Below the pieces are notes generated by a model that worked only from the letters and a program-made list of their open reading frames with translations, was not told the DNA's origin and did not search any database. From Inia geoffrensis (lineage: Eukaryota; Chordata; Mammalia; Artiodactyla; Iniidae): DNA of 64,000 bases. The translations under genes were made by a program, and so were the position numbers. Where the stretch lies: positions 57,520,001 through 57,584,000 of the forward strand of contig CM070907.1 of NCBI GenBank assembly GCA_036417435.1, written 5' to 3'. Shown here in pieces: positions 1-11,559 of this stretch (its first letter is position 1; each line of letters starts with the position of its first letter).

Positions 1-2240
1 CAACAAACGCCTCCGAGATTTCCACAGATTAAGATCAATCACATGTGGGCTCTCAACTGAAGATTACCAGACACCTAGAGAACTAATCCACGGCCAGTTC
101 TCTCTCTGCTGGGGAAGCTACCCAGAGTGCAGCAGAGAGACACAGGAGAAAATATGAAGAGAGGTACAGACATATGGAAGACATAATGAACATATCTAAT
201 GTGCCCAGTACCAGAAGGAAAGAATATAGAGAACAGAGAAGAAACATTTGAAGAGAAAAAGAACAGGCTTTACAAAATTAAGTGAAAGATATAAATTCAC
301 AGATATAGGAAGTATAACATTTATCAAGCTGGATAAATAAAAAGAAACACAGCTATAGCCATAATGACATGAAAATAACACAACACCAAAGATCAAGAGA
401 AGATCTTAAGGCAACTAAAGAAAAAAAGACAGATCACCCATAGAGGAATGGCAAACAGACAGATGGAAAACATGATGAAAGCCTGAACAGGTGAAATAGT
501 AACCTTAAAATGCTAAGAGGAAATAAACCTCCATCTAGACATTGGTAACCAGGAAAACAACCTTAGAATAGACAGTTTCAGAGAAACAGAGCCGAGTGTG
601 CTAGTAAACGCCGAGCAACAGTCCTTAACTAAAAGAACTTCTAAAGTTGTAATTCAGTAGGAAAGAAAATGATTTTAGAGGGAAGGTGTGAGATGTGAGA
701 AGAAATGGAAACAAATGAATGGTTAAATATGTAGATATATCAACAGAAAAACTGTCTGGATAAAATAAAGTATGATTTTGGAGGCTATACAAAGCCAAAG
801 TAAAGTAGTAGACAATAATAACAGGTGAGTTGGGGAGGTTATCAAAAATAATATATTGTGCAGTTCTTATCTTCCTTGAGGATTTAAATAGCAACATTAC
901 AATGCATTAAATCTTCACGATATAAAAGTTGACTACTTAAGATATATATGTTCCAGAGCATTGGAGGGTGAGGAAAGTGGGGTAGGTAAATAAATAAATA
1001 AAGCAACAAACAAAGTCCTCCAATCAAAGAACAAAAGTAAGAAGAAAATGAAGATCTGAAAAGCAGGACAAATGGAAAGAAAAAAAAAAAAGGTAAAATT
1101 AGCAGAGCCCCCAATGAACCTAAACAAGGTAAAAGCTGCAGTTATCGAACTTTCATTTATATGTTGTTTTTAAGAGACAGACATTAAGCGTTAGAATGCA
1201 GAAAGGCTGAAAGTAAAAGGATGAAAACACATCTGATAAACATACACCACGAAAAATATGAAATATAAGTTATGGGGGAAATATTAAGAACAGAGAAGGT
1301 TATGTAATGACAAAACATTCTTTGCCAGTTATATACAAAAATCCTAAACTTGTATGCACATCATAAAATATATAATATTGTATATATATCTCAATAATTT
1401 GAGATATGTAAGGCAAAATTTAGTAGAAATACCCAGGGAAATTGACAATTCCACCACCATTATGAGAGAATTCAACATACCTCTCTCAATTATTGATAGA
1501 TCAGGTAGAAACCCTGCTCAAATAATAAAATTTAGAAGAACTAAATGATAATTAAAACCCTTGATTTAAAAGACATGTATAAATTCTTTTATCAAGTCTA
1601 TTAGCAAATACACGTTTTTCTAAAAAACCCACCAAATATTTACAAATCTTACCGTGTACTAAAATAAACAAATGACCATGTACTACTATATAAAACAAAT
1701 CTTACTGTATTAAAAGTAATTGACGTCATGCTGACAATGGTGTCTGTCCTCCACACAATTAAACTACAAGTCAATAAGGAAGTATATAAACATAAAATCC
1801 CCATATATTTGAAATTTAAAAATTGAACACTCCTAAACAACTCGTGGGACAAAGACAATAAAATGAAAAAAATTTAAAATATATGAAACACATAATATAT
1901 ATATGAAGAACTGACAAATAATTAAAATCTTATGTATAAAATTTTGCAGGTTGGTACTACAGGGATAGTTTTAGTCTCAGATATTTACATTAGAAAAGAA
2001 GGCTTAAAATTAACTAGCTACCTATCTACCTTAGAAGTTAGGAGAAGTATAGCAGAAAAAAATCAGAAAGTACAAAGATAGAGATAAGACAATATTCCAG
2101 AAAAGAAAATAAGAAAGACAAAGTTAGTTCTTAAAAAGATCAATAAAATAGAACTACCAGATTTGATCAAGAAAATTAGAAAGTAAGCACCACATAAAAC
2201 ATTATGAATGAAACCTAAGATATAGTTATAGATAAAGCAT
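1..2240 (+). mobile_element. Ancient L1 (L1M/HAL1-like) remnant, ORF1 to mid ORF2
   Basis: Heavily decayed, A-rich plus-strand LINE-1. Three patches read as known L1 segments. Near 390-500 is an ORF1-like stretch (GAGAAGATCTTAAGGCAACT, then the CAGATCACC block). At 1430-1545 is an endonuclease stretch whose translation contains EIDNSTTIMREFNIPLSII, matching the L1 pattern EID.STIIVGDFNTPLS.ID, with the catalytic GD replaced by RE. At 1990-2180 is the ORF2 region just before reverse transcriptase. No frame stays open beyond about 65 codons. Between patches the match is weak and other old insertions may hide there. It continues off the left edge. Family class fairly sure; subfamily not. Confidence 0.65.
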
Positions 2241-2261
2241 CATATAGGTATGACAACTGTA

Positions 2262-2475
2262 TGATAACAAGTATGCTCACCTCAGGGAGTAGACTTGGTT
2301 ATTATTCCTAGTTTGCAGATGAGAAAGCTAACACACCATTTATCTTGCGGACTTTGTGACTTGCTCCAGGGCAAGCAGAGAATAAGTTGAAAAGCTAATT
2401 TAGTTCCAAATCCAATTTTAAATTGCCAATTTTTTTGCATATAAATAACAACCAGCTTCTTAACTATCCAGCCCA
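2262..2475 (-). repeat. MIR SINE, diverged
   Basis: Reads as the reverse complement of MIR: GCAGATGAGAAAGCTAACAC at the usual 'cagatgaggaaactgaggc' site, then GACTTGCTCCAGGGCAAGCA. It lies between an ancient L1 and a younger L1 end. Confidence 0.65.
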
Positions 2476-2498
2476 AACACCTATGATGTAACTAAAAG

Positions 2499-2769
2499 AA
2501 GTTGTAAGGACTCACAGATATAGAGAACAAATCAGTGGTTACCACTGGCGAGAGGGAAGGGGGAAGAGCAATATGGCAGTAGAGGATTAAGAGGTACAAA
2601 CTATTACGTATAAAATAAGCTACAAGGATATATAGCACAACACAGGGAATGTAGCAAATATTTTATAATAACTATAAATGGAGTATAAACAAAAAGTTGT
2701 GACTCACTATATTGTATACCTGAAATATGTAATACTGTGCATCAACTATATTTCAACTTAAAAAAAAAA
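2499..2769 (+). mobile_element. L1 3' end with poly(A)
   Basis: Only the 3' terminus is present. It begins at GACTCACAGATATAGAGAAC, runs through the 'agtggttacca..gggaggga' block and GTATACCTGAAATATGTAAT, and ends in A10 at 2760-2769. The same end block recurs at 18690-18745 and, inverted, at 19450-19740 and 54955-55150. A 5'-truncated insertion, strongly diverged. Confidence 0.8.
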
Positions 2770-3465
2770 GAACATGTAAGGAGGAGCATAGAATTACTGT
2801 TGGAAATATCTGAGCTGACATGGAACAAGAGAAAGCAAGAGATGACTGGAAAAATGAAGCAGGAGATCTGCCTCACTTCATCTTATCTCAATAAACTTCT
2901 GAATTTCAAAGTCAAAGCCCTATAGTTATTTCTTGTCAAGTCCTCAGATATGGTCATTGCAAAAACACTCTTCTGACACCTTTCTCTCCAGTTTCTTTGC
3001 AGCCCACCTGGATTAGGTTTGGTGTTTGAAATTCTTTAATTCAACAGCTGTGTCAACAAGGCCTCATTTGGAAGTGGACACAGCAGGTAACTTACTGGAA
3101 CGGCCCATCAAAACTCAAACACATTCCTAGTGACTGGAATGGCAGAAGGTACATTTGTCTTTGACAGGTCCATAAATGCACCAAAAGGAATAATAAAGAA
3201 TGACTTTGGGGATATTTAATAACTTATTCCTTGCTAGGCAATCAGGTGATTCCTGTGAGAGAAGCTGGATAGAGACTGGAGACAAAGATGTGAACAACAT
3301 GGTGGTTTTTCTGAAGTCTGGCTGGGAATCGCCAGGAGTTCAAGAAGTCTTGGTAGAGTACATCCCTGTAGATATTGGTTAATTCTCTAAGCATGCTTAT
3401 CTAGAAAGACAATAACAAAGGGGAGGGAAGAGATGTTTCCTGAGCAGTTGCTATGTGGAAGCTTG
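2770..3465. other. No gene or recognised repeat
   Basis: Unique-looking sequence of mixed composition. The longest open frame is about 60 codons, without recognisable motifs. An old repeat beyond recognition is possible. Confidence 0.4.
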
Positions 3466-3630
3466 TTATACCCTTGCATATAGGAACCCTTGTGGGGCAA
3501 AACCTATTGACCCCATTTTATGGATCAGGAACATTATCTGAATGCTGGATGCAGAGTACGTTGCTCAAGGACTCAGACAGTAGAGTCAGAATCGTGATTT
3601 GATTCTGTCTTGAAAAACCATGCTCAGAAA
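3466..3630 (-). repeat. MIR SINE, diverged
   Basis: CCCCATTTTATGGATCAGGA at the MIR core, followed by TTGCTCAAGGACTCAGACAG, equivalent to 'ttgcccaaggtcacacag'. Confidence 0.65.
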
Positions 3631-3779
3631 ATGACAGGTCCATTACATCACAGAACACATCTAAACATTGACGCATCATCTCCTCCTCTCTCTCTTCCTT
3701 CTCCCAAGCTCCCAATCTGGATCCTGATCAAGGTAACTCGCAATTCTGATCAAACTCCCAGACACTGAGGCTTTTAAAC

Positions 3780-4010
3780 CACCTTCTTTTCTTCTACATT
3801 CATGTCCCAAATTATTTCCATCCTACCTCAGAAATGTTTTTCATATTTGTCCTTTCCTTTTCATGCCTACTCTCATATAAGCCAGAGACACAGGACCTTT
3901 CTTCTGGATTATAGTGACCCTGCCCTTCTAGTCTCCCCATTAATTTCAAATGTCCTCGGAAAAGTGCTTCTATGACCATCTTTCACACCGAACTGGTGAT
4001 TCTTTGTCAT
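3780..4010 (+). mobile_element. L2 LINE fragment
   Basis: Pyrimidine-rich text of L2 type (TTCTGGATTATAGTGACCCT, then CTTCTAGTCTCCCCATT), equivalent to the L2 'ctggactactgcaa..cctcctaactggtctccc' stretch. Probably the same insertion as the L2 tail at 4255-4350. Confidence 0.5.
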
Positions 4011-4254
4011 GCTGGGGCCATATCAGAATCACCTCAGGTGGGTCATATATGTCTGTGCGGTGCAGGTACTTTCACAAATTAACTGAGCCATCCTTCTCTC
4101 AATCTGCCATTGAGATTCCCTGACGGGGTCCTACCTCTCCCTCTGTTCCTGCTACAAGAGTTATCACTGTAAGAAGTCTGTGATACTGATAAGAGTGCTT
4201 TATGTTCTTTGGTTGTGTTGTGTGAATGAAGTTTGGAACTATTGCACTAAACAA

Positions 4255-4350
4255 TAGAAAGAACATCTTCCATCTCTGATATCCAGTGCCTAGCACACAG
4301 CACTTGACATTCAACAGATGCAGAAGAAGTATTTGCTTAATGAATGAACA
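4255..4350 (+). mobile_element. L2 LINE 3' tail
   Basis: TATCCAGTGCCTAGCACACA followed by TTAATGAATGAACAAATCA is the characteristic L2 end (cctagcacagtgcctggcac...gaatgaatgaa). Confidence 0.7.
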
Positions 4351-4459
4351 AATCACTAATTTCTTCAAGGCAGAGGCACACTGTTTCTCACTAAAACATT
4401 CAGCGAAGTGTGGCAATGTTGAGTTGGTTGTTCCTTTCTCTTCTATTGTGTACAAGTAG

Positions 4460-4795
4460 AATGGCTGAGCCCTTTACCGTTGACACTCAACTGAGAATTT
4501 CAAGATACATTAGAACTTTTAAAGGCGGTAATGGGAACTGAAAATTATTTTCTACGTTCCAAAAAGGCTAACAAATGATACATTTACTCATATTAAGGTT
4601 AGTTAAAATGACAAATTGCTTTGCTTTTGGCTGGAATATATCAAATTAATGTGTGGTAATTTATTGCTGGCACATCATAAATTCTGATTGGCTGATATGT
4701 TTCTTTGATTAACAAAAAATAATGAGACAAATTAGTTATTGCTAAATAAATGAAGGTTATTTGATACATAAAATCTTTAAAAGCATGGTCTCTGC
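4460..4795. other. Unique AT-rich block, regulatory-element candidate
   Basis: No repeat match and no coding frame. It is rich in TAAT/ATTA cores (GAAAATTATTTTC, AATTAATGTGTGGTAATTTA, GATTAACAAAAAATAATGAG), the texture of homeodomain-bound conserved elements. Conservation itself cannot be seen from a single sequence. Confidence 0.25.
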
Positions 4796-4892
4796 AGCAA
4801 GAAACACATTAGAAGGGTGTCTTTGCCTCCCCTCTCTTAGAGAGTAGGCATAAAAACAGATGAGGTGAGAAGTCTAGGCCATCTCAACCAGA

Positions 4893-4945
4893 CTGATATA
4901 TATATATACACACACTTATACACACGCTTATGTATATATAAATGT
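4893..4945. repeat. Short (TA)n/(CA)n simple repeat
   Basis: TATATATATATACACACACT followed by further CACA and TATATATA runs; interrupted and short. Confidence 0.8.
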
Positions 4946-5014
4946 ATCTGACCTTGGATCCTGAGAACTGGCTTTTAGTGTTTTCCCTTAGAGTTTGCAA
5001 ATGAATTTTAATTA

Positions 5015-5165
5015 GTTTCCTCACTCTAAAACTCTCAGAGGTAAGTTGTCTTTATTTCCTCCATTTCTGAGAGCTAATGGACCCAGGTAGGTTAGATGAC
5101 CTCACAGCAGATGTAGACCTCAGAGCTGGAACTGGAATTCGCCTTACTCGGTCCCAAACCAACCA
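5015..5165 (-). repeat. MIR SINE, diverged
   Basis: CTCCATTTCTGAGAGCTAAT at the MIR core and GATGACCTCACAGCAGATGT, followed by CAGAGCTGGAACTGGAATTC, equivalent to 'agagctgggattcgaac'. Confidence 0.65.
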
Positions 5166-5221
5166 CTTAATTCATATGGGATATTCTTTCTTCCTGATGT
5201 ACCGAGGAGAAAAAAGATGAT

Positions 5222-5300
5222 GATTATTCAACTATTTATTCAATAAATATTTCTCGTGCACACACTATGTGCCATTTGGGCTAAGAGAACTCCAGCAGGG
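5222..5300 (-). mobile_element. L2 LINE 3' tail
   Basis: TTATTCAATAAATATTTCTC, then CACTATGTGCCA: the reversed L2 end. Confidence 0.65.
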
Positions 5301-5439
5301 AGGCTGGCAGATTATTCGAGGAGCTATGTAGGGACGTTTGAAGATGACCCCGAGGAATCTTGAAGGGAGACCTCTACCCACATTCACCTCCCTGGGTCAC
5401 ACCCTCACCCTCCTCCCCAAAATTCAAGGGCCCTTTGTG

Positions 5440-5830
5440 ACATGGTAGCCTTTTAGTCTGGTATTTGGTGTTTCAGGCACTCCAGGATTGGGCCCGCCTA
5501 CCGTCTCCTTCACCACTTCTTTACATTTCTTCATGCTCCAGTTACAAGGGGCTTCTGACTTTTTCACAACACTACATCCACAGGCTCATCAGTGTCTCTG
5601 TTCATGCTGTTTCTTCTGGTTAGAAAAGCTCAACACTCAAGCTCCATCTATTGAAACCTACCCACTTTCAGCTGAATGCTTTTCCCTGCTTCTCTGTGTG
5701 TAAAACTGTTCATTTTAGTCCTCCCTCTGTTTTAATCACTTATTAGCCAGTCTCTCCCACTAGACAGAGTTCCCTGAAGCAGGTCCAAGCCTCACTCATC
5801 CGTCTACCCTTACATCTAATCTTTAATACT
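5440..5830 (+). mobile_element. L2 LINE 3' region
   Basis: Continuous L2-like text: CTCCTTCACCACTTCTTTAC, CATTTCTTCATGCTCCAGTT, CTTTTCCCTGCTTCTCTGTG and CTCCCACTAGACAGAGTTCC, the last equivalent to 'tcccccactagactgtgagctcc'. Confidence 0.6.
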
Positions 5831-5854
5831 GACAACCTCCATAAATGTCGTATG

Positions 5855-5945
5855 TTGACCCTGACTCTGGGTTAAGCACTGGTACCAAACACAGTATGTA
5901 TCTACATAATTCTCAGAGCAACCCACAGGGAACATGCTCTAGTGC
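5855..5945 (-). repeat. MIR SINE fragment
   Basis: TGGGTTAAGCACTGGTACCA, then ATAATTCTCAGAGCAACCC, equivalent to 'gctaagcgctttac..taatcctcacaacaaccc'. Confidence 0.5.
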
Positions 5946-6229
5946 AGAGGCCCAGTGCAGTTCTGTCTTAGGACCCTTCTTCAGGACTCCAGACTCCAGT
6001 GTTGTCTTTTTCAATGAAGAGGAATGAAGAGCAAAGCCCAGAGAGACAGGGCTCTCCATCCTGTATCTTTCTGAGTTTTGTTGAGTGTTACTTGTGGGAA
6101 GGTAGAAAAGATCTAGTAGGATCTTAGGGTATGATGGGAAAGGTGGTTTCATGCGTGCAGCCTTTCAACACCCACTCAGTTGCATAAGAATGGGCCTTGG
6201 GTCTGGGACACTCCTAACCAAGAGGTAAG

Positions 6230-6610
6230 AGCCCCACACAGCCTGTGCTGGGCTTTTGCCTTGTGTGAGAATGTCTGTCCCTGCTTCAAACTTGATATGT
6301 TCTCCTTTGTTCTGCTTAAGTGCATGTGTCACTTGGCCCTCAGGCACACCCCCAGCTTTCTGTATTTCAGTCATCACGGGGGTGGAGTTGAGGTCTTTCT
6401 ACGGCTGTGTGAAGTGGGCTGTGCGTAGCTACATCTCCTGTGTTGGCTGAGGAGTGGATCTGCTGCTGGCCATGGGGGACCAACATGTTGCAAGAGACTG
6501 GGCTGTGTGCACTCCTTCTCTCCTGCTGCTGTAAGTAAACATTATACCACCTCAGCTAGCTGTGCATGTTTTCTGTTCTCAGTGACCCTGACCCATGCAC
6601 GAGTCTCTTT
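6230..6610 (+). other. Possible old LTR, family unknown
   Basis: The stretch ends in CTCCTTCTCTCCTGCTGCTG followed by GTAAACATTATACCACC. A TC-rich run leading into an A-rich end recalls old ERVL/MaLR LTRs, but I cannot name a family and see no flanking duplication. Several short frames lie on both strands, none longer than about 82 codons. Confidence 0.2.
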
Positions 6611-7180
6611 CCTTGACTCATGCACTGGTGGCACTTACCTGCCTTTTAACCTTAGCTGCACAGCTTGGATCACCTAGTGAATGGTCAAACAGGGTACTTT
6701 CCAGATATGCAGAGAACCTGGGTTCCAAAAGAGGTACACTCTTGGGAGCTTCAAAGCAAGATGGTGAATTAAAAGAATGCAATATACAAACATGGTCCAT
6801 ACCTACCAAAGGAACCTTGGGAGTTCTCAAAGAAGGATAAAAGGAAAGCATTTATGTTTCCTCCGATCTGCTTTCTATCTGTAATTCTGATGGGCTCTGA
6901 ACTTATCTTTGATTGTGATGGAACTCTGACGGTATCTGTGATTGTCAAAGATTGCTAAGTGGATTTATAATGTTTGATAGACTTCCAACTGCATCTGCTT
7001 CATCAGATAGTTTCTTTCCCTTGTCCCAGTGACCTGAGTGTTACAGGAAAGCTGACCAGCATGATTGCAGAGTGGTCACAGTGGTGAACATCTTGAAAGA
7101 ATCCAACACTAGGCTTTCTGCAAGGCTACTGTGCGCCTGGTGTGAGAAGACCAGACTGTCATCTTTTAGATGTGAAATTA
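6611..7180. other. No gene or recognised repeat
   Basis: Open frames reach about 81 codons (6595-6840, plus) and 77 codons (6618-6851, minus). They overlap in opposite directions and lack any motif, so I treat both as chance. Confidence 0.35.
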
Positions 7181-7184
7181 CATT

Positions 7185-7315
7185 ATTGACAGAACTTATG
7201 CCCAGTGTCAGATTTGGGAACTGAGGCAAAAATTAGTTGAGTGACTTGTGCCTGGTCACACAGCTCATCACTGGGGACTGGGGTGCTGTGCCCTGGATTC
7301 CTGGATAAACGCCTG
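7185..7315 (-). repeat. MIR SINE, diverged
   Basis: GGGAACTGAGGCAAAAATTA, then GTGCCTGGTCACACAGCTCA; the end reads GTGCCCTGGATTCCTGG. Confidence 0.7.
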
Positions 7316-7319
7316 TGGT

Positions 7320-7955
7320 TTTTTGGGGGGCATTCTTTTTCCAAACTGTAGTCATAACAGAGGAAACGTGTTCAGTGTTCGCTGCATAGTCCAGTTTTAT
7401 AGCTAATGAACGGTGTTAGTTCTTCCTGTGATTCATTCTGGAGCTATCACCCTACCAACATCTAGTTTACTGGTTTAGAGTAAATTATTCAGCTCTTAAT
7501 TACCACATTATGAATGTTTTATTTTTGCCCTGATGTTGTCAAAGAGAAAACATGCCCTCGCATCAATGGGCTCTGGTCCCAAAATGTGGTTCTGCTTTCA
7601 TTTCTGCCGCAAGAGCAAACACTTTCACAGAGGCCCTGAGAACGTGCCGTCTTTGCCTAAGGATTCCCCAAAGCCACACACTTTCCTCCTTACCTAACTA
7701 AGAGCTGGTGATTAACGTAGGCAAATACTTCTGGCCTATCTAGGACAGTATAATTCTTCAAAGGATTTCCACGGAAACAGGAATCATTTCAAGAAAGAGG
7801 AACTTTGGCTTTTCATTTATTTGGAATACATATTAAGAATTCAGTTTCATTTCAATTAAGGTGACTGAGAAATTTCACTGCAAAACAGCTAGATCTCTAC
7901 TATTTACTACCAATAGTTGTGTGTATCTGCATCAGTTTTATAAGTCCGTGGTTCC
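7320..7955. other. Unique sequence, no gene seen
   Basis: No repeat recognised and no frame of note. The section around 7470-7560 and 7800-7870 is AT-rich with TTAATTACC and CAATTAAGG motifs. Confidence 0.35.
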
Positions 7956-7959
7956 TGCA

Positions 7960-8400
7960 CGTCTACCATCCACCCAATGAGAACCTAGGAATCATCTTAG
8001 GATTCTTCTCGTGCAATTTTCTCCTCGTGTGAACAACAATATATTTCTCTTTTTTCTGCCTTCGAAATATTCCAATTCCATCCCCTCCTCAATCATTCCC
8101 ACTGCCCTTTTCCTAGTTCTCACTCTCATCACTTACTACCCAGCCCACGGCACTAGCTTCATAGCAGGCTCTTCCTTTGTGGTAATCCCTCCAACCCATC
8201 TTCCACATAACCACCAAAGTGATCTAACACCTAACACAGACCACATTAGTTTCTCCGTTTAAAACCCTCCACAACTCTGGATCCTTCAGCGGTGCCTCTT
8301 GAACTTTGCCATGGAAAAGTCCATCACGATGGAGAGGAAACATATCCCATGGGCCAGGACTGTAGTCTGAGCTGGCCTGCCACAAACACATACCGTGCTT
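7960..8400 (+). mobile_element. L2 LINE 3' region
   Basis: Clear L2 text: GAACCTAGGAATCATCTTAG (the 'aaaccttggagtcatccttgac' site), CATCTTCCACATAACCACCA with AAAGTGATCTAACACC ('ccagagtgatctttttaaa'), and AAAACCCTCCACAACTCTGG ('aaaaccctccagtggcttcc'). Confidence 0.75.
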
Positions 8401-8639
8401 CTTTGTAAAAAATTGGGAAGAATTTTGCATCCCAAGAATTACATGACTTTTAATTTAAAAATGATACCTTTGACCACCCACTGAAATGCTTTGAGTAAAC
8501 TGGCACTCTAGAAAGATGCACCAAATCTATCTCTGGGCTTTGCAACCCCTCTGAAAGACCACCTCGTGTTCTCATATTCTTGTGCCTATGCTTGTGTTAA
8601 AAGCTCTGTGAAACCAGTCACATAGGATAGAATCTAAAG

Positions 8640-8795
8640 GATGTGGCAATTTATTGAGCCTCTACCACATGCCTGGCACTGAGATCCTTTTCTTAGAGGG
8701 TCTCATTTGTTTTCTAACTACGCTGGGGTTGGGAGTATTCTTATTTTACAGATAAGGGAATCAAGGCTTAAACAGACCGTGAACTTTGCACCAAG
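8640..8795 (-). repeat. MIR SINE
   Basis: TTATTGAGCCTCTACCACAT, ATGCCTGGCACTGAGATCC and ATTTTACAGATAAGGGAATC are in the order of reverse-oriented MIR. Confidence 0.75.
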
Positions 8796-8799
8796 AAAG

Positions 8800-9235
8800 G
8801 ACAGAAGGGAAATACAGAAAATTTCTAACAGTGGTTATGACAGGGGTGGTTTTTTTAAAAATATTTTTTTCTCTTTTCAACCTTTCCCTAATGACTGTGA
8901 ATTATTCTTCCTCCCAGAACTAATATAAATTATATGAAAGGCTCGGATGAGATGGTCTGAGAGTTCTTAGCACAGTGCCTGGTATATCAATTTTATTTTC
9001 CTTCCTTATCATCTTTGTATCCATCACATCATGTAGCACCCACACTTCTAATAAAGAGCCAATAAACCCAGGTTCCACCCAGTTGGATTAAAAATTCAAC
9101 CAAAGATTATTTTAATGTTATTCTTCCCCAGTAATAAATATACAACCGTAAATTACAGGCACACGGGTTAGCCTGTTAAAATATGTCTCATTAAACTGAG
9201 TGTAAGAGTTTGGTTACCCAGTAAAGATATAATAA
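8800..9235. other. No gene; weak old-repeat traces
   Basis: TTCTTAGCACAGTGCCTGGT near 8960-8985 could be a MIR or L2 tail. The rest is AT-rich and unremarkable. Confidence 0.35.
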
Positions 9236-9237
9236 TA

Positions 9238-9425
9238 TCTCACATTTATTAAGGACTTACTATGCAAGAGATCCCACACTTTGTACTTAAAGGCATCACA
9301 TCTTCTAGTTAGATCAACAACTGTATGACATGGGCAACACTATTATCCCCTATTCATGGAAAAGTAAACAACACTCAAGGTTACTGTACAATAAACGGAA
9401 AAACTAAGATTTTCGCATGGTTGGG
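9238..9425 (-). repeat. MIR SINE, diverged
   Basis: CACATTTATTAAGGACTTAC, TATGCAAGAGATCCCACAC and ATTATCCCCTATTCATGGAA follow the MIR order. Confidence 0.65.
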
Positions 9426-9584
9426 TCTGATTCCAAATTTCTCCTTTAAAATCCCCATGGCATTCTGCCAGTCTAATCCTTCTTGCCATTTCCACACCAG
9501 TATTTCTACTTTGAAACAAGCCCCACGTTGTTGAATATCAGATCCTTTGATTCATCTTGCTTTATCCATATAATAAAAGTTACC

Positions 9585-9710
9585 TCATGGGGGTCCTTTT
9601 ACATATGAGAAAACAGGTTAAACAATTTCCCTGAAGTCCCACAGTAAGAGGCAGAGCTGGGATTTAAAACCAGTTCTGAGCCCAGAAGCTACTGATTTTG
9701 CTGCCTCTGG
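9585..9710 (-). repeat. MIR SINE, partial
   Basis: CATATGAGAAAACAGGTTAA, GTCCCACAGTAAGAGGCAGA and GCTGGGATTTAAAACCAGTT: the tRNA-proximal half of MIR reversed. Confidence 0.75.
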
Positions 9711-11040
9711 GTGTGTGTAGGGCCAGAAAGCCCACGATGTTCAACTTATACACCGGATCCTTAAACATACTTGTAATACAGCGCCAAGCCAAGTACAAGC
9801 ACCAGATTTGCCTTTAGCAAAATTCAGCTTTGACTCTGCGCGGAGAGGCTTTCAGAGCCTGTAAAAGAGCGCTGGACCCGCTCAGCAGCCCTTCATTTGT
9901 CTCTGATCTCTGTGGTTCCGTTCACTGTGGAGGTTTATGGGCTCCGGCTTCACCTTAGGGGCCGCTGCCCCCTGAGCAAGCTACAGCAGACAAATGGACT
10001 ATGGGCAGAAAAGAACACGCTGAGACTTGGCTCCCCTATTGACATGCAACGCATCCCTGACCTGAATCCCAACTACAATTTATAGACCCCGGTTCTATGT
10101 GCTGAAACTGAAGATAAACAGGACTGCGTGAAGTTATTTGTTGGACTGGATGGCTGGACGCGGACACTCGCAGCTCTGGCCAAGCTCATGAGCCCACGCA
10201 GGAGCTGCCCTGCCTCCTGGGAAACTGATAGCGCGTGCTACGTAGGGGAGGATGCTTATTGAGAAGATTGGATGGCAGCTAGTAGAGAGGCAGGGAGGAC
10301 TTAGAGGCAGACAGGCTTCTTGGTGAGTGAATCAGGCTTCTATCTGCCTGCTCGGTGCCTTTTCTGTAGGGCTCCCCTGAGATAAAGAGTATAGGCTCAG
10401 ACCCACTCAGTCTTTCCTGAAGCCACCTGGAGTTGGGGGAGGGAGATGGATGTTGAAGGGTGTGATCTGGCATTTCTTGGTGTGCCCTTGACCTGCTTAT
10501 GAGGGAAACCCTCAGCCCTATGGCTGGGCTTCTGGCTCAGTTCCCAACTTTCACCCTAGCCCTCTTGCTGGGAATAGAGCCCCACCCTGGACACAAGCAT
10601 GCCCTGCTTGGCTCAGCCAGCATTTTCTTATGGCACAGCTCTCCAGGGAACCGTTCTGGTCCAAGCCAAACTGGCTACTTGGTCAGGAGAGTGACACTCA
10701 CTTGTCTACAGGTACAAGGCTTGTTCATGCTTCCCACTGCCTCATCCTACCCCAGATTCTTAACCGTATCCCAGACCTGGATGTTTCTCAATTAACTCCG
10801 GACTTGCTACATCCCTTTGAGCACTCTTTTATATTTTTAGTTGCCTATCTGTTTAATCTTTTTGTGTCTGTTCCATTCTTATCTTGTCTTTTTCCATTTT
10901 CTACCATATTTTTTCTTGGAGGACTAAGTCCTCCTTGAAGTTGTGGCTACAAAGTGATAAAAGTCTCCCAGGTAGAGTCTTTGAGACATTATGGGAAGAA
11001 CCACCTCCGTGACATTTGAGTGTGGGTTTGTATATTCATA
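9711..11040. other. Unique stretch, moderately GC-rich, no gene identified
   Basis: 9820-10490 is more GC-rich than its surroundings (GACTCTGCGCGGAGAGGCTT, AAGAGCGCTGGACCCGCTCA), with a few CpGs but no island. Frames of 62 codons (9897-10085) and about 100 codons (10499-10795, 10630-10938) have no motif or codon signature I recognise. 10800-10950 is pyrimidine-rich and could be decayed L2. Confidence 0.35.
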
Positions 11041-11044
11041 TTTG

Positions 11045-11165
11045 CAGTCAACAATTATTGCATGAGCTCCTATTATGTATTTTACTTTGTCCTAGGCAAA
11101 GAAATATATATATAACTGATCTTTTCTTCCAGGAAAGAAACATACTATTCAAGGTGAATCAATGC
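11045..11165 (-). mobile_element. L2 LINE 3' tail
   Basis: CAACAATTATTGCATGAGCT, CCTATTATGTATTTTACTTT and GTCCTAGGCAAAGAAATAT follow the reversed L2 end. Confidence 0.55.
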
Positions 11166-11214
11166 AGCAACAGTGTAAATCAGTAAATATAAGGTATCTT
11201 CCTTTCATGGAGAA

Positions 11215-11400
11215 AATCTTGGATCACGACTAATAAGACCTGAGTTCAAGTCCTGATTTTTCCAATATTATATGTGTGATTTTCTGCACACACACAAAAA
11301 ATTAACTTCTGTAGTCTTCAGTTTCGTCATCTATAAATATGGTGGAATACCCCTTTCTCTCACTGGGTTGTTATGAGGATCCATGAATGTAATAGTTGTG
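11215..11400 (+). repeat. MIR SINE
   Basis: GACCTGAGTTCAAGTCCTGA, TTCAGTTTCGTCATCTATAA and GGGTTGTTATGAGGATCCAT follow plus-strand MIR. A short CA run sits where the 'cttgggcaa' segment should be. Confidence 0.8.
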
Positions 11401-11559
11401 ATACTTGCAATAACTGTTGCAAAAAAGGCTGGGAAACTATGAATCCTATACAAATGCAATTTATGCATATTAGCCTTTCTATAATTGTAGTCAGCCAAAG
11501 TAGAATTATGAGTGATAAACGCCAAAGTGTTCATGTGATGAGGAAAACAGAATTAGATA

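Noticed and set aside
4099..4455. 118-codon minus frame
   Set aside because: Overlaps an L2 tail and has no motif; length within chance expectation.
9820..10490. CpG island or promoter
   Set aside because: Slightly GC-rich, but CpGs are few and there is no exon or TATA/Inr arrangement to support it.
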